Translations under genes and position numbers: made by a program | Shown here: one piece after another, positions 1 through 13,169 of the stretch | Layout of the letters: each line of letters starts with the position of its first letter | How positions within the stretch are numbered: position 1 is the first letter of the stretch | NCBI GenBank assembly: GCA_026120185.1 | Contig: JANUWF010002061.1 | Coordinates: forward strand, 186,001 to 250,000 | Source of the DNA: Voacanga thouarsii | Lineage: Eukaryota; Streptophyta; Magnoliopsida; Gentianales; Apocynaceae | Length of the DNA: 64,000 nucleotides | Reading direction: 5' to 3' | Notes under the pieces: model-generated | What the model was told of the DNA's origin: nothing | What the model saw: only the letters and a program-made list of their open reading frames with translations | The model's database searches: none

Positions 1-3000
1 TATGCCTTGTGAAAATTTCCAATGCACAAGTGTTGGAAAGTAACTGGAATTCAATGTCACAGTTCTGCTTTCTTGAATTGACTTTCTTTTATTTCCCAAA
101 AGCATTCAAGCTCATCCTGATAAAATGCCATTTGCCATCACCAAATACTTGTTTTTCCCTTCATTAAAATTGTGGTTGTGGGGGTAAGGAAGAGTGGTTA
201 TGTATTGAAACGTCATTTTTTTCATGGTCTCTGACATCTTGAAGACGTCGTTTGAGTAACCTGAAACACGCCAGCAAACCTAGTAAATGTGGGGTCTGTA
301 TGCAAGTTCATGTTACTGCTGCAATTTGATTGGTGACATACATTATTCTGATATTCTTAGTAAATGTTATAGTGATGGCTTCCTTTTTTCCATTACAGAA
401 GGCAATTTTTTTCTTCTGGTACCATAGAGAAAACCCAATTTTCACATTTTCAGTTAAAGAGACAAAGAGAAATGTTAACATCTTATATTGCTAATGGGAA
501 ATAGATTTGCTATTGGGATTTTTGCCATTTGTTAATTTCTTGAACATGTTCAGATTTTAATGCTAATGCCATTTGTTAATTTCTTGAACATGTTCAGATT
601 TTAATGCTAAGTGTAAGGAATAGCCTCGAGGCCTAAGATTCATATTGGCCCTACCCGATGAATGATTCTGGATTTCTTGAACATGTTCAGATTTTAATGC
701 TAAGTGTAGGGAATAGCCTCGAGGCCTAAGCTTCATATTGGCCCTACCTGATGAATGATTCTGGGTATGCAAATGCAGAAACTGAAGGCTTGAAGAATTT
801 CACTAATACAATGTACAAAGAACATCTTCTGTTAGTGGTTTTTCAGTATGTTGCTACAAAGGAGAACCGTTCACTAGAACTCAAGCAACTCAATATATGT
901 TAAAAAAAGGGTAATAATAGTTAAAGTAATTTGCTGATATTAACCACTAAGAAAAGAAGTAAGTTGCGATATTATTTATATATATATATAAAAAAAACAG
1001 TTGTAGCATTGAGTAGTTCATTTACTCGATCTAACATTCGTCTTGAGAAACATAACATGTACTTGCTGCAGATTTTGGAAATTGCCATTTCATTTGCAAC
1101 AATGATCATTTCTATCATCCTTCATTTATTTAGTTTTCCTTTTTGTCCTGCTTTGTACTCGTTGCATTGAATCATTGCTCCTGGATTTATTCATTATGAG
1201 TTCTCCTGTAATGTTTTTTATTCATTTAAAGAAATTATTGAGATGTATATGCTACTAGATCTTGTCTTTTAGTGGTCTTGCCCTTTTGCCTGATTGTTCT
1301 TACTTGGCATGTGTTTTGGCAAATGACTAACTCCATGTCCCTTTTATCCTCTCTTTGAAACCAGGCAAACCATCGCATCACAACCCAAATGCAAAGACGC
1401 ATATATGGCCATGCAACTGATGTTGAAATTCGACCTCTTAATGAGGAGAAAGCCGTTCAAGCTGCTGTGGACCTTCTGGGAGAAGTATTTGTCTTTTCGG
1501 TAGGTCATACATTCATCTATTTGTTTCTTTTTGCATTGTAATTGGAATTGCGACATTGTTTCCTTTGCTGAGAAAGCATAAATCAACTTGAAGCTCTTAA
1601 TCTTCTATATACTCCAAAAGTTGTTTATCTTTATTGGAGATAAGAAAGGGAGGCTTATGGTGATATTGGCCCATCTTATCCTTTCTGCTGTATCTTTTAG
1701 TTTGTGTCGGGAAAGCCGAGGTTGGGAGAATGATATTGTTCTGTATTATCTGGAATTTTACAATATCTCCCCTCCTTGTGGGATTGAGTTTTGTATTTGT
1801 TTATGGCAGAGTGCTGGATCAACTAAAAATAATGATTACCGCAATACGAACTGTTTCTGTTTTCCTAGATAGTATCATTCTGAGTGGAGACCTTGGATTT
1901 GTAATGCTTGCTAATTGCATATTGATGTAGTAAAATCTTGAGCAGGCTTGTGAACTCGTAAGAAAACAGAACACAAACTGATAAGCAGAAACAGAACTAG
2001 TAGAGTAGTATTTTGATGACAAAAAAGGTGAATTCAAGGGTTGAAAATATCCAATAATGTCTTAATAATGTTTAATCTGAGACTGTAATTAAACTTGCCT
2101 TTCACAACCAAAAACTTGTTATATTAGACTAGTGTTGCCCTAATTTGGTAGAACAACCAAAATTGCTCCTACTCATGGAACTTACCTGATCGTTAGGAAT
2201 AAAAGGGAAGGCAAGACTTTTAAGAAACATGGCAGAAATTGGAGTAATGTAAATTGTGCTTCTGTGTCAATATAAACGGGATGGTACTGTTCCAAATTTG
2301 TAATGGTGTGTGATTCAGTTAAATGTAATTTTAGAACCGAGTTTTGGTTTGTTTTCTTAGTTCAATTGCTTTCTATACAATACAATTAGGTTGCTGTAGC
2401 TGCCCTAGTCTTTGAGGTGCAAAGAAGTTCTCGGTCAGAAGCAAAGAAGGAGGAACTCCGCAAGCAAGAAATGGAGGTAATCTACTAACGCAACTAATTT
2501 TTCCCAGTTGCCCTCTTCAAATATGTGGTATGCATCTTCTGTATCCCGGTGCTAAAGTATACCCAGGTCCAAAGTGTCAAGTTACTATGCTAATGCTAGA
2601 ACAAAATATTTTATCTTCCATTTTTTTATTCCCCCCTTCCCCCCCTGGCACTTACTTTGCAGCTCCACATATGGGTAGATCTAATATGGATTTCTTTCTG
2701 ATTCTTTCTTATCTGAGATGTCTACTATTATTTCTTTCAATATGGTTGCTAATCAAGCCTTCTGAAATATATGTTCATCTGAACAATTAGGTAAAAGATA
2801 AGCAGGCATACTGGTTCTGAGAGTGTCTATTATTTGCAGTTGTTTAGTTATTTCTGCAGTTTTTTTGAACAAAAGAACAATTTTTTCATTGGATATATTT
2901 GCAGAATTTGTTTTCCATTCCAATGGGGAGTAAAGCTCCAAAAAGAATGGTCACTATTGGGAAAGACACTACTCTGCAAAGTCTGATGGACTTCATTTTT

Positions 3001-3649
3001 TCCTATCCCTCCTAAAGATTATTGAATTCTCAGCTAGATTTTAAAGTATCTTTGCTGTTCTTAGCTAAGATTGCATGTATAACCAATATATGTTGAATGC
3101 CTGAATTACATTGGAGTCTTCAGAGATGTGATTGAGATATAACTATTACCTCCAGCACTATCAATTCAATAGCCAGTTGAGGCTGCAGAGAGAATTCTTG
3201 TCCTTGATCATTCACTATTCTGCTTTTGGTGCTCGCATGATCTCTCTTCTGGAACTCAAATAATGCAAATCCTCTGTTGTCAAGTATGAGTGGTTGATGT
3301 ATTCAATGTGTTTTGGTGAAATCTAGACATGGTACCATTGACCTAAATAATTGGAGAAGATTCTGTACTGTAGTTGTCTTGTTCATCCACATTCTGCAGT
3401 TTTGATTATACCAAAACTGCAGGTCAAACTCATATAAATCATGATAATCTGGTCAATAATTTAGCTTATAGTCTGAAGTCTCACTCTTTTCAGGCAATGA
3501 TGCAGCGGGATGAGGAGCTAGCTAGAGAAGTAGAGCTTCTGAAAAGTAAGCTTCAAGAGATTGAGCAGCTGGCCCAGAACCGGGGACTTGCTGGTGTTTT
3601 CAACTTTAGACATGCTCATACTGAAGAAAGCAAGTCGGTGGGATCATAG
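1..3649 (+). CDS. OPA3-like protein, 3' part (three C-terminal exons)
   Basis: Coding exons read at 1365-1499, 2390-2476 and 3494-3649, all phase 0 with AG/GT borders, giving 125 residues and a TAG stop. The first exon contains RRIYGHATDVEIRPLNEEKA, followed by a hydrophobic stretch that crosses the 1499/2390 junction (VFVFS-VAVAALVFEVQR) and then a charged coiled-coil tail (EELRKQEME, MMQRDEELAREVELLKSKL). This is the plant optic-atrophy-3-like family, small proteins associated with mitochondria. The usual N-terminal exon (start Met and targeting segment) is not found in 1-1364, so it should lie upstream of the window and the present 5' stretch is intron. Family assignment is from the conserved core seen here; the exact role in plants is poorly known, so no function beyond a mitochondrial membrane-associated protein is claimed. 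Confidence 0.88.
523..764. repeat. Compound tandem duplication in OPA3-like intron
   Basis: A 44-bp unit is repeated at 523-566 and 567-610, and an overlapping 93-bp unit at 579-671 and 672-764. The 93-bp copies differ at only a few bases. Ninety-three is a multiple of three, which keeps a spurious minus-strand reading frame open through both copies; no gene is implied. Confidence 0.85.
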
Positions 3650-5299
3650 CATATAGTTCATTTGACTCTGGTGGTACATTGACAAGGCCTTTGCAACTCA
3701 TTCTTTTGATGTAGATTGGCTCTCCTGCCAATTTTTGGTGTTGATTACTTGTTTCATTTGCCAATAAAATTAGTCCAAATTGAGTATAACAATTGACCGG
3801 AAAGAAGCAGAAATACGTCTTTACCATTGATGGAGATCTGTAGCAATGTGGTGAAAATATGTTCTCAAGCCAGAATACGTGGGGAAATCCTCATGACGAC
3901 TTCTGAATGCTGTGCTTAAATCTCTAAATTGGGGCTGATTTTTTTTTTTTTTCCCTTGGTCTCCATTTGGAATGCTAGTCATACTGAGTTGGATATATAC
4001 GTTTCCACATTTGATCTGGTCATGTTACCCCAGCTGGTGAAAGCTCTTTTCTTGCTCTTTTGAGTCCTTTTTTCCCCTTTCTTTCTCCACCGACTCCCCT
4101 TCTTCCCTTTGGCATCATAGTTCTTATTTGTTATCCCATTGATCACTTTTTGTATCCTGTTCCTCCTTTTAGTTGTGAATCATAAAACTAGGTGTTCATT
4201 TGCATTTCGTTGATCGAAAATGAACTGGTATCTGGACAGGGAAAAACATGTCCAGATGCTCCTTATCTAAAAGGTCGTCACATAACGTGTCTAATTGCTC
4301 CTTTACTGCTATTCTCTCTGAAAGGGGGCATCAAGAATTGCCAAGAAGGAATCTTGGAGATGATAGTGGGCTGTGCTCTTTATGCCTTTCTTCCCATGGT
4401 CATCCTCTAAAAGGGTTTTTTTTGCGATGGACCTGGTTTCTTCCAGGCCTAGTCGAGATGATCAACCAATCAGGTTTTGCCATGTTGACTTCAGAAAGCT
4501 CTCTCCCCATCACCTTTTTTTCTGTGGAAATTTGGAGGCAGAATCATTTTCATCAGCAAGATTACAATTGTTTAAGGCATAAACTACTTGCCATACTAGG
4601 GAAATTTATATTGAGTAATCTTGACAAAGGTGTTTTTGAGCACTTCGAATTCTTTTCTCCAATTTTTTCTCTCATAATTTTTTTGGTACTCTCTCTCATC
4701 TTTAAGAAATCATTGCGTGTTCTTTAATTCTCTCTTTTATTTTTTTCAAGTAAAAAGTATTATTATTATTATTATTATAATTTAACAAATTTCTATTAAT
4801 AATTTAATTTCAAATACAAATGCACCAGAGCATTTGAATATGAAAAGATTTTTCGTATAAATGGGATACAATTGAGGTTGAAAATAAAATTTAAACTCTT
4901 CAATGTTTGTATATAACAATAAGGGAGGAGGAAAAAGGAAAAAAAAAAAAAGAAAAGAAAAGAGAGAAGTAAGAGGACATATCGTCCCTTTTGAGAGAGA
5001 GGGGAGAGGATCCGAATAGTTTTGGACAAGTTGACATAGAAATTACTATATTTTTTCTTTTTAACAAAAATATACTACTATATATTATTTATGTTCTAAA
5101 CCCAATTTATTCTTAAACGATGCAAGGAAAAGAAAAAAAAACCCTCCATGCTGCGTAATATAGTAATCTAATATTGTGTCAAGACATCTTATATTTGGTA
5201 TTTATGAGCCAAAAAAATGTTATTCTAATTATTATATTCTGATTAATATTAATTTTAAAATAATAAATTTCAAATTTAATATTTTCTTCGTCTTATATA

Positions 5300-5340
<41 letters not shown>

Positions 5341-6170
5341 CATGGATCTACATTTTAATTTTACAAAGAAAGAGTAAAACTTAACAAACACTAGAATTTG
5401 TTTTTGGCATTAAATTTAATAGGGATTTGACTAATTAACTAAAAATGAAACACTAAGCATATGAGTAAGTACATCAAACTGTTTTTTGCTTTTCAAAGGC
5501 ATATTTGATTTCCTACTATTGGCTAAATTAAAATAAGGATGATTCCCATTGTCCTTAGTAGTGTGTGTGAAACTCTCTCCCTTCACCACTTGCTAAGCAC
5601 CCTTCTTCTGCATTTTGATCCTCAATTAGCATAAGGAAACTATTCTCTTTAGCATTTGTCTTTTGCTTTTAGCCTTTTTTTTTTTTATTAGTGCAACATT
5701 TTTATGGCTTTGAGAGTCCAAATAATAGCAATCTTAAATAATTTTAAAATTTTACACGTTTAATAATCTTTTAAATTTTTATTACTAACATATTAAATAT
5801 CACGCTCGATAAAAGAGTTATTCATTACAAACTTTTAGGAAAGTTGATTCTTTAAAAATAAATTACTGGCAAATCCAAGATGTTATGGCAAAGTAGTCAT
5901 TAAATTGTAAAATTTTATTTATATTTATATTCATAAGATTGTTTATTTTTTTTACCTTTTTTAAGACATTACATTACACGTTTAATAATATTTAAATAAA
6001 AATAAATAAAATTTCTAAAATTACTTATATATTCATAAAACTACTTGTATATCTATAACGTTGCATAATATTTATAATGATTAACTAAAATTTAAATTCA
6101 ATTTTATTTGAAAAATTACTCATCGAATCAATAACCAAAAATAGAGGGGAAAAAAAATGGGAAACCCATC
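3650..6170. other. Intergenic: OPA3-like 3' flank and AT-rich DNA
   Basis: The first few hundred bases look like 3' UTR of the OPA3-like gene. The rest is T-rich and AT-rich with an (ATT)n run near 4757-4780 and an (AT)n run at about 5302-5336. Several open frames exist at 4190-4730, but they overlap one another, show no recognisable domain and have no supporting splice structure. I see no gene here. Confidence 0.6.
5302..5336. repeat. (AT)n microsatellite
   Basis: An almost uninterrupted TA dinucleotide run of about 35 bp, visible directly. It forces the long alternating I/Y reading frame seen across it. Confidence 0.95.
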
Positions 6171-7119
6171 GTCCCCACCTCTAAAACACCACAAGCCCTC
6201 GTGCTTTTGCCGCGTATCCGTCCACAAGGCTTTCACCTTTGTCATGGGTAGGGTGGGCCGGTGAAGTAACTATTCACTCATAAGGAAGACGAGGAAAGTC
6301 CCATAGTCCACACACACTCGCATATAATCGCACACGAGAACGCCTTTTCTCTCTCAGTCCATTCTCCAGACGATCTTCAAAGTAGGTACAAGGAACAATA
6401 TTCGCTCTCTACTTTTGGAACGTTTTCTTAAATTTTTTTTTGGGTTTAATTTCTGTCCAATTGCATGAGTCTTTGAAGTCTTTTTACCTGGTCCTTATAC
6501 TCTATATATTTTCTTTGCAACTTCTTCAGAGTTTTTTTGCTGGCGACTGTGATTGGAAGTCAATTTTGGGTTTGTGGATTGTTGATTTAAGATCCTATCA
6601 TCTGTCCCTTTTGGTTTTTGCTTTACTAATTTGCTTTCCTTTTACTTTCGGTTCGTAGTGAGATTGAATTTTAGCCCTTTACTTTGGGTTTCTTAGGGGG
6701 CTATTTAGATTTTGCTCATACGAAATATTTTAGCTTTCAGGTTTAATTTTGATGGGATTTTGAGTTTATGATCGTGGGTTTTGCTTACAGACCTGTCAAG
6801 TTTTAACTTCCTGCCTCCTTTTCTCGATTTCCAGTGTAACTTTGTGAATCTTTTTCTGAACTTTTTAACTCAAATTTTAATTTTGGATATCTGGAGTTCT
6901 ATCTTTCGTTCAGATTTTAGTTTATAAGTTTTTATTTTCTGTATGACTTGTGAGCCTACAATTAGTGGGCATATAGGGTTGATTGCTATATGTGGATCGT
7001 CTTGTTACTGCTTATTTTTGCCCTCTGCTTTGGTATCTTTGATTGTGATTTGGAGATGAGATGTTTGGGGATTTTGCAGGTGTTAACTGAGGAATTGAAT
7101 CTTATTCTGATTGTTTAGC
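6170..7119 (+). promoter_or_regulatory. VOZ1 promoter, 5' UTR and 5' UTR intron (approximate)
   Basis: Upstream of the VOZ1 start the base composition changes from AT-rich to CT-rich and mixed at about 6170-6400, with a TATA-like CATATAATCG near 6320-6330 and a CT-rich leader (TTTTCTCTCTCAGTCC) near 6345. A plausible 5' UTR intron runs from a GT donor at about 6382-6386 to the acceptor TTTTGCAG ending at 7080. The final leader exon then runs from 7081 to the ATG at 7120. Start site and donor are inferred from pattern only. Confidence 0.45.
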
Positions 7120-10100
7120 ATGGGAAAGGGTTCGAAGAGCGGTGCATGCAAGTCTGCATCGCATCAGCTCTTCAAGGACCGGGCAAAAAATCGAGTGGAT
7201 GATCTTCAGGGGATGTTTTCTGATCTGCAATCTGCCAGAAAGGAGAGTCGTACTGTTGATGTCACAGTGCTTGAAGAGCAGGTTCATCAGATGCTCCGCG
7301 AGTGGAAAGCTGAACTTAATGAACCCTCCCCTGCCTCTTCTTTACAGGTAAAAATTTCTCTTCTTTGGGTAAAAGGTACAGGCACTTAGGTTACTTGCTT
7401 AGAAATATTTTCTATGCCATGAGGAATGTGGCCTTGGGTGTTTAAGATCAGGCATGGATAGTTGAATGGGCAGAATGCTTATAATTCAAAGGAAAAGCTT
7501 TTGAGAGAATGTTTGGATCATCAAGATTTAGAGCTAAATCCTTGTAATTCAAAGCAAAGATTTCAAAATTTTGAAGTATTGGTGTTAAGAGGTGTAAAAG
7601 CATGAACTATGGCCTCTTTGCTAAACTGCTACTAGATGTGCATCCTGCATGGTTGTAGGTTTTGGTGAGAGTATGATTTGTATGATTAGGTGCCATAATG
7701 GATAAAGACATATTCAAAACCTCAGATTACAACCTCTATTTTGGTGTCACTCACTAACAATTTGTGTAAACTTGTGATTCCAAAGCCATGGCAACCAAGG
7801 AAGGGAAAGGATTGTGGGATGTCTGGGGAATGAAAATGCAATTGCATATCTAAATTCTACATTGCTTCAGCTAATAAAAGATGTTGCTTATATTTTCTGA
7901 GAGTTCTCTGGGGTGTGCTGTTGAATTTGATGAATTGTCATGCAGGGTGGGAGTCTTGGTTCATTTTCATCCGACATTTATAGGCTATTGCAGCTATGTG
8001 AGGAGGAAGATGATGCCACCAGTGCTTTAACTCCACCGAAGTCTGAGCCAGATGCGCAAAAGGTTGATGGTGGCACTGTTTTTCAAGAGGTAAATACCTC
8101 ACTAGTGATCTTATCTTTGTATGTTTTGGATTTTTAAGGGAGCTTTGCTTGACTGCAAAAGCTCTTCTTGCTATTATTAATATTTTTTTAATGATTAGGT
8201 TATGCAGTTGCCTCGTATCAACTTATTAACATGTTAATCTTTTGTAAACTGTCAGAAATTATCATCCTTGACTTTCCATAATTCAAGAGAATGCCTTGGG
8301 AGCTTTTATTCAAGAATTTTACTGATCTCGTTGTTCTTTGTTTTCATGTGTCTATGCACGTGTGAATGTGTTGATAAGATCTCTTTTTGTACTCTGGCCA
8401 TTACCAGTTTATGTTACAGGGTTTCACTTTCGCAACTTAAGTTTGTTGCGGGATGTAACATGAGATTTGCCAGGGTTATACTTTTTGTCCACAATGTTAT
8501 GAATCCATCTTTCTAAGAAGTCAGTACGTGGATTTTTCCTATAATTAAGCAATCATGGCTGCACCAAGTGATCCATATTATAATTAATTTGCATTGTGGG
8601 TATGATTGAAATATCTTTTATCACTCGGAACAAATATGCATTTAAAATTCACCTCTTGTGCTTTACCCTTATGGCTTGCATACATTTGAAATTGACTTCT
8701 AGTGCCTTCCTAAAATTGGCTGAGGTGGATTTCGGTTTCCTTTATTTCTGTTGCTTTTTCTCATATCATCAGGTTGCCTTCGCCAGAAGAATGCAAAGTA
8801 GATATGTTATTGGTTTTTGGAAGAAATTTCAGTCTTTTCTTCCCTCTTTTTTAATTATGATTTTATTGGTCTTGTAGTTTGACGGAGTTTGGTTTATTAT
8901 GATTTAGCTACTAATTGGGATATGACTTCCGCCATCAATACAATTGCATCTTGATTTACAAGATCTAATTGCCTTGTTACTCTTCAGTTATCTATTTGTC
9001 TTTTGAGATTGATAACTATAACCTCAGATTTTGGGTTATCATACTTGGAATAGCTTATTAACCCAAGGGACTTAACTTCTCAGGCTTCTTTCTAATCCCA
9101 TGTTGAGTGTGTGAATAGGCCCTATTGTCCATGCTATCATGGCTGATTTCAATGAAAAAGTTGGTTTGGACTCTCTTTTTCTGCATCTGTATTGTTCTAC
9201 TTTAGATGGTCTTAATGTTGCTGGCTTTCGTTTATGAGGTTGTTAAACATCATAATAGTTGTAGAGGAGGCATACTGTGGCCCTTGATCGGTTGATCCTG
9301 GTGCTTTTTGTCAGTGTTCTAACTTCGAATGGATAAGCTAACAAGTTTTATTGATTTGCTGCAGGGTTTTAATGCCTGTCATGTGCCTCCTGGTCAAAGT
9401 TTCCAGTTGCTTGATCAATGCAAAAGCTCTCCTTCAGGAGCCAATGCTATGGGAATCAACAACACGGGCATTGTGCAGCATCTTGATTATCATCCGTTTG
9501 ATTTGCATCAGGATTTTGAGCATCAATATTTCACTGGATTTGATGGTACAGGTATTTGTGGGGAAGATGCCTTGCCTCAGATTCCCAATTTTGCACAAAA
9601 TTTTTGCCCTCCACCTGCTGCCTTCTTGGGGCCAAAATGTGCACTCTGGGATTGCCCTAGACCTGCTCAAAGGTTGGAATGGTGCCAAACATCACAGGAC
9701 TACTGCAGTGGTTATCATGCCACAATTGCACCAGCTGAGGGCTACCCTGGCATGGCTCCAGTTTTACGACCTGGAGGCATTGGCTTGAAGGATAATTTAC
9801 TTTTTGCTGCACTAAGTGCAAGAGCACAGGGAAGAGATGTGGGAATCCCAGAATGTGAGGGGGCTGCTACTACAAAATCCCCCTGGAATGCCCCTGGTAC
9901 ATTTTGCATAGTGATCTCTTCGATTTCAGAATTTCTTGCATTTTTTGGGGCTAGATTTTTGAATCACATCTTTTGTTTTGGATGAATGATGAACTTCCAT
10001 ATTTCTGCAGAGCTCTTTGATCTTGCTGTTCTGGAAGGGGAAACAATTAGAGAATGGCTCTTTTTTGATAAGCCTCGAAGGGCATTTGAAAGTGGAAACA

Positions 10101-10564
10101 GAAAGCAAAGATCGTTGCCAGATTATCATGGACGGGGCTGGCATGAATCTAGGAAACAAGTTATGAATGAGTTTGGAGGATTAAAGAGATCATATTATAT
10201 GGATCCCCAACCAGTGAAGAATTATGAGTGGCATCTCTATGAATATGAGATCAACAAATATGATGTTTGTGCACTGTATAGACTGGAACTCAAGCTTGTT
10301 GATGGGAAAAAGATTCCAAAAGGGAAAGTAGCTAATGATTCAGTTGCTGATCTGCAAAAGCAAATGAAAAAGCTCACTGCCGAATTTCCACCTGACAACA
10401 AGCGTACTGTGAAGGGGAATTCAAAGGTAAATACAAAGGATGTCAACGGAGGTATCTATTCCACCCCAAACCGGATGCCTCCTACGAGCGAAGGGTTTGA
10501 TTATGGAACTGATGCTCCATATGAATACCTCGTTGACAACATGAATGGCTATTACATCACCTAA
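7120..10564 (+). CDS. VOZ1: VOZ1-type vascular plant one-zinc-finger transcription factor
   Basis: Four coding exons: 7120-7347, 7946-8089, 9365-9896 and 10011-10564, phases consistent, giving 485 aa, close to the length of Arabidopsis VOZ1. Exon 1 opens MGKGSKSG and contains the conserved [20 protein letters not shown] and [20 protein letters not shown]. Exon 2 holds [20 protein letters not shown]. The VOZ zinc-binding and DNA-binding region starts near residue 214 ([13 protein letters not shown]) with Cys216, Cys221, Cys231, Cys238 and His242 visible. It continues through [18 protein letters not shown] and the basic [20 protein letters not shown] block. VOZ proteins are plant-specific factors that bind DNA as dimers and shuttle between cytoplasm and nucleus. 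In Arabidopsis they act in phytochrome B-dependent flowering and stress responses. The ATG at 7120 is chosen because it gives the family N-terminus; upstream codons in the same frame lack an ATG. The gene looks intact. Confidence 0.96.
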
Positions 10565-12900
10565 TCAGTTAATTAGGATGCATGTGGAATAATAAGAGGT
10601 GGTATTAGCTTGTAGCATACATCATTTGTGTTTTTACTGCAGCCCTGAGAAGGCGGTGGAGATATATTTGCTTCATGTCATTTGGTGTCTGTCTGATTTG
10701 CATCTCCTGTAGGCTGCAGGAATATTGTCAATAGTTCATTGTCATCTGAAAGTGCAGTGGCCATCTGACTCGGTACATTTTGGAGCCTTTCTTAGCTAGT
10801 GAAAGTTGTTGGGCGGAAAACAAAATTGGCTGCCCTGTGTCATTTCGTGTCTTTAACTTTCACGGGATGATGAAGAATGGGTGGACGAAATGTTATCATT
10901 GTCGGATATGGAAAATGCTCATATTTAGTAACATTTTCTGACATTTCGGTTACAGAACCTCCATGCTAATTATTACTATATAGAGGAAAGACGAGGCCCC
11001 TTGGTGGGCATTCCTGAACCTTGTATTTTCTATTTACTCGGGTATATAAAATGTATTGTCTTCCTGCTTTAGTCTGTTCTCTCGATGTTTGTCAAGAATT
11101 TGCATCTTCTCTGCATACTTATAATTTTCCCTTGCGCAAAACATGCATACTCGTTGACAACATAAATGAAATTTCTGCTACTTTACGCCTAACAGAATCT
11201 GAATGGGGCCTTTAAAATATCTTTAGCTTGAAAGCTTACACGGAACAACCATCAAAATGGTTAGATCTTGCTTTTTCAAATGGTTAGATCTTGCTTCTTC
11301 CTACTGTTGAAAGGCAACTAGTGATAGATACCAGAACCAGAAAGTTGAGTTTTAGGCCCCTCTCAATTTTCAGAAATTGAAACTAGCAGATTGAGATTGA
11401 ATTCCCAGGACAAAAATCCAGATTGAATTCCTAAACTCGGTAGATAAGGCCTCATTGGTGGTCTTTATTCATGTCGTACTACTCGTTTTCAATTCTGATC
11501 GTGAAACCTTCGTACCTAACACAGATAGAAATTTTCCAACCACTTCCAGCTTGGCTTTTTCTAAAATATTAATTACTATTAATTACTTGTTGTGGAATAT
11601 CTTGAGCCACAGAGACAAGGGGATGGGGTGCCGCTGAAATTTTCTTGATTCTGTCCGATGAAAACGACCGTCCATCATTTAGGACTAGCTTTGAGAGGAG
11701 AGAAATGGGGAGAAATGAAGGGATTTAGGGAGAAGATTGGTCAGATTGGCTTGTTTCAGAGTTTTTGATGGAAGGAAAATAAAAGAAACGGGCTTAGGGA
11801 TCTTGAAAGAACGACATGTAAATTTTTTTGGAAATGTCAAATTTGCCAACAAAGTTAAGTAGGATTTGTTTTGAGCATTATGTTACATCAAAGTCTCCTG
11901 ATATGGTAAATGTTATTTTTGCAAAATAAAATCTTTATTTCTTTTTCTTTTCAAACCTTCAAATAGTTACAGAACATAAATTCGACCTACAAAGACAGAC
12001 ATAAATTCGCCCTTTTCTTGACTTTATAACTAAATATTTTCTCTACCTTTCTCTCCTTCCCTAAATGCTCAACCACAGATTTAACACCGTTTATCTCTCT
12101 CCCTCTCGCTCATTCACTTACTCATTTGACACTGGTAAGGGATCTGAGATCTACAAGAAGTTGAAGAGAAAATTTTGAAGGTTAGCCATTCTTTTTTCTG
12201 TCTCTTCCTGCTTGCAACTGCACTTCAATTGGCTGTATTGCAGACTATACAGTCCCCACCTTTTTTGTCTCCTTCGGTGAAAATATATATCAAATATTAT
12301 AAGTCGCTTGGCAGTGCTTATACCCTTGAAATAATCGAAATGACTCTTTTCTGGATTTGTTGCATAACACCAGATCTAATTGCTTTTAATATAGTTTGAT
12401 GTTAGGGTGGGCTAATTCTTTTCCTGTTAATATTCTATATATTTGAAGTATAGAGAGTGGGAATAAAAGTAGGAATCTTTCGATTAAACTCTTTTAACTT
12501 TCAATCGTTTAAGTAATACTATAGATTTTAAATGTTTTAAAACTAAAGAATTGAATATAAAATGTAAAAGCTTTTGTTTTCTTTGTCCCAAGAAAACAAA
12601 AGCTTATGTTTTTATGTAAAAGCTTATGTGAAAACTGTCTAATAAACTTTTGTTTTCAGTTTCATGAAGTTTAACTAAGGTGTAAATGAGAAGAGATTAA
12701 TTTGAGGTAAATTTTTGTAAAAAATTATTAAATATATGGAGTTAAATGGCTTGAAAGAAAGAGAATATGATCGAAAAACGAAAATTATATAAAATAATAA
12801 TATATTTGAATTAAAGTGAAATTTTGGTTTGAAATGAGAATAGAAAATCTTTTTCCAAATATACTCTTAATTACTTGAGCTCTATGATTATACTATCATT
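10565..12900. other. VOZ1 3' UTR, then intergenic DNA
   Basis: The 3' UTR probably runs to about 11000-11050. A 23-bp tandem repeat (ATGGTTAGATCTTGCT core at 11257 and 11280) follows. A CT-rich stretch at 12040-12130, followed by a GT at about 12181, resembles a promoter, leader and splice donor, but no downstream protein could be linked to it. It might be a distal leader exon of the UGT gene, using the acceptor that ends at 14780; this is a guess. Confidence 0.4.
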
Positions 12901-12908
12901 CTTTAAAT

Positions 12909-13169
12909 GGCAAATTGGCGCTTTTGGTTCCTAAACTTTTTTAATTTGGCAAATTAGATCCTAATATTTATTTTTAAATTTTTAGATTTTTTATCTTTTT
13001 TCGAGTGAATTATTTGGTCCCTCCGTCCATCTACTCATGGTCAATGTTTTATTTTGAGGAGTTTTTTTGGAAGAGAAAATTTTAAGAACCAAACTTACCA
13101 AACGAAAAAAATTTAGGGACTAAACTTACCAAACAAAAAAGTTTTAGGGACTAAATTTATCAATTTGCC
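12909..13169. mobile_element. MITE-like element with long imperfect terminal inverted repeats
   Basis: The left end GGCAAATTGGCGCTTTTGG, continuing TTCCTAAACTTTTTT, matches the reverse complement of the right end (AAAAAAGTTTTAGGGAC through CAATTTGCC) over about 35 bp with several mismatches. Further internal inverted segments carry the 'TTAGGGACTAAA' phrase. The size (261 bp), lack of coding and terminal symmetry fit a MITE. A target duplication is not convincing, so the superfamily is not assigned. Confidence 0.6.

Noticed and set aside
4192..4727. Three overlapping open frames, the longest 159 codons, after the OPA3-like gene
   Set aside because: They overlap in different phases, have no domain or splice signals, and the sequence composition is T-rich non-coding.
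9351..9788. 145-codon frame inside VOZ1 exon 3
   Set aside because: It is a shadow of the VOZ1 coding frame.
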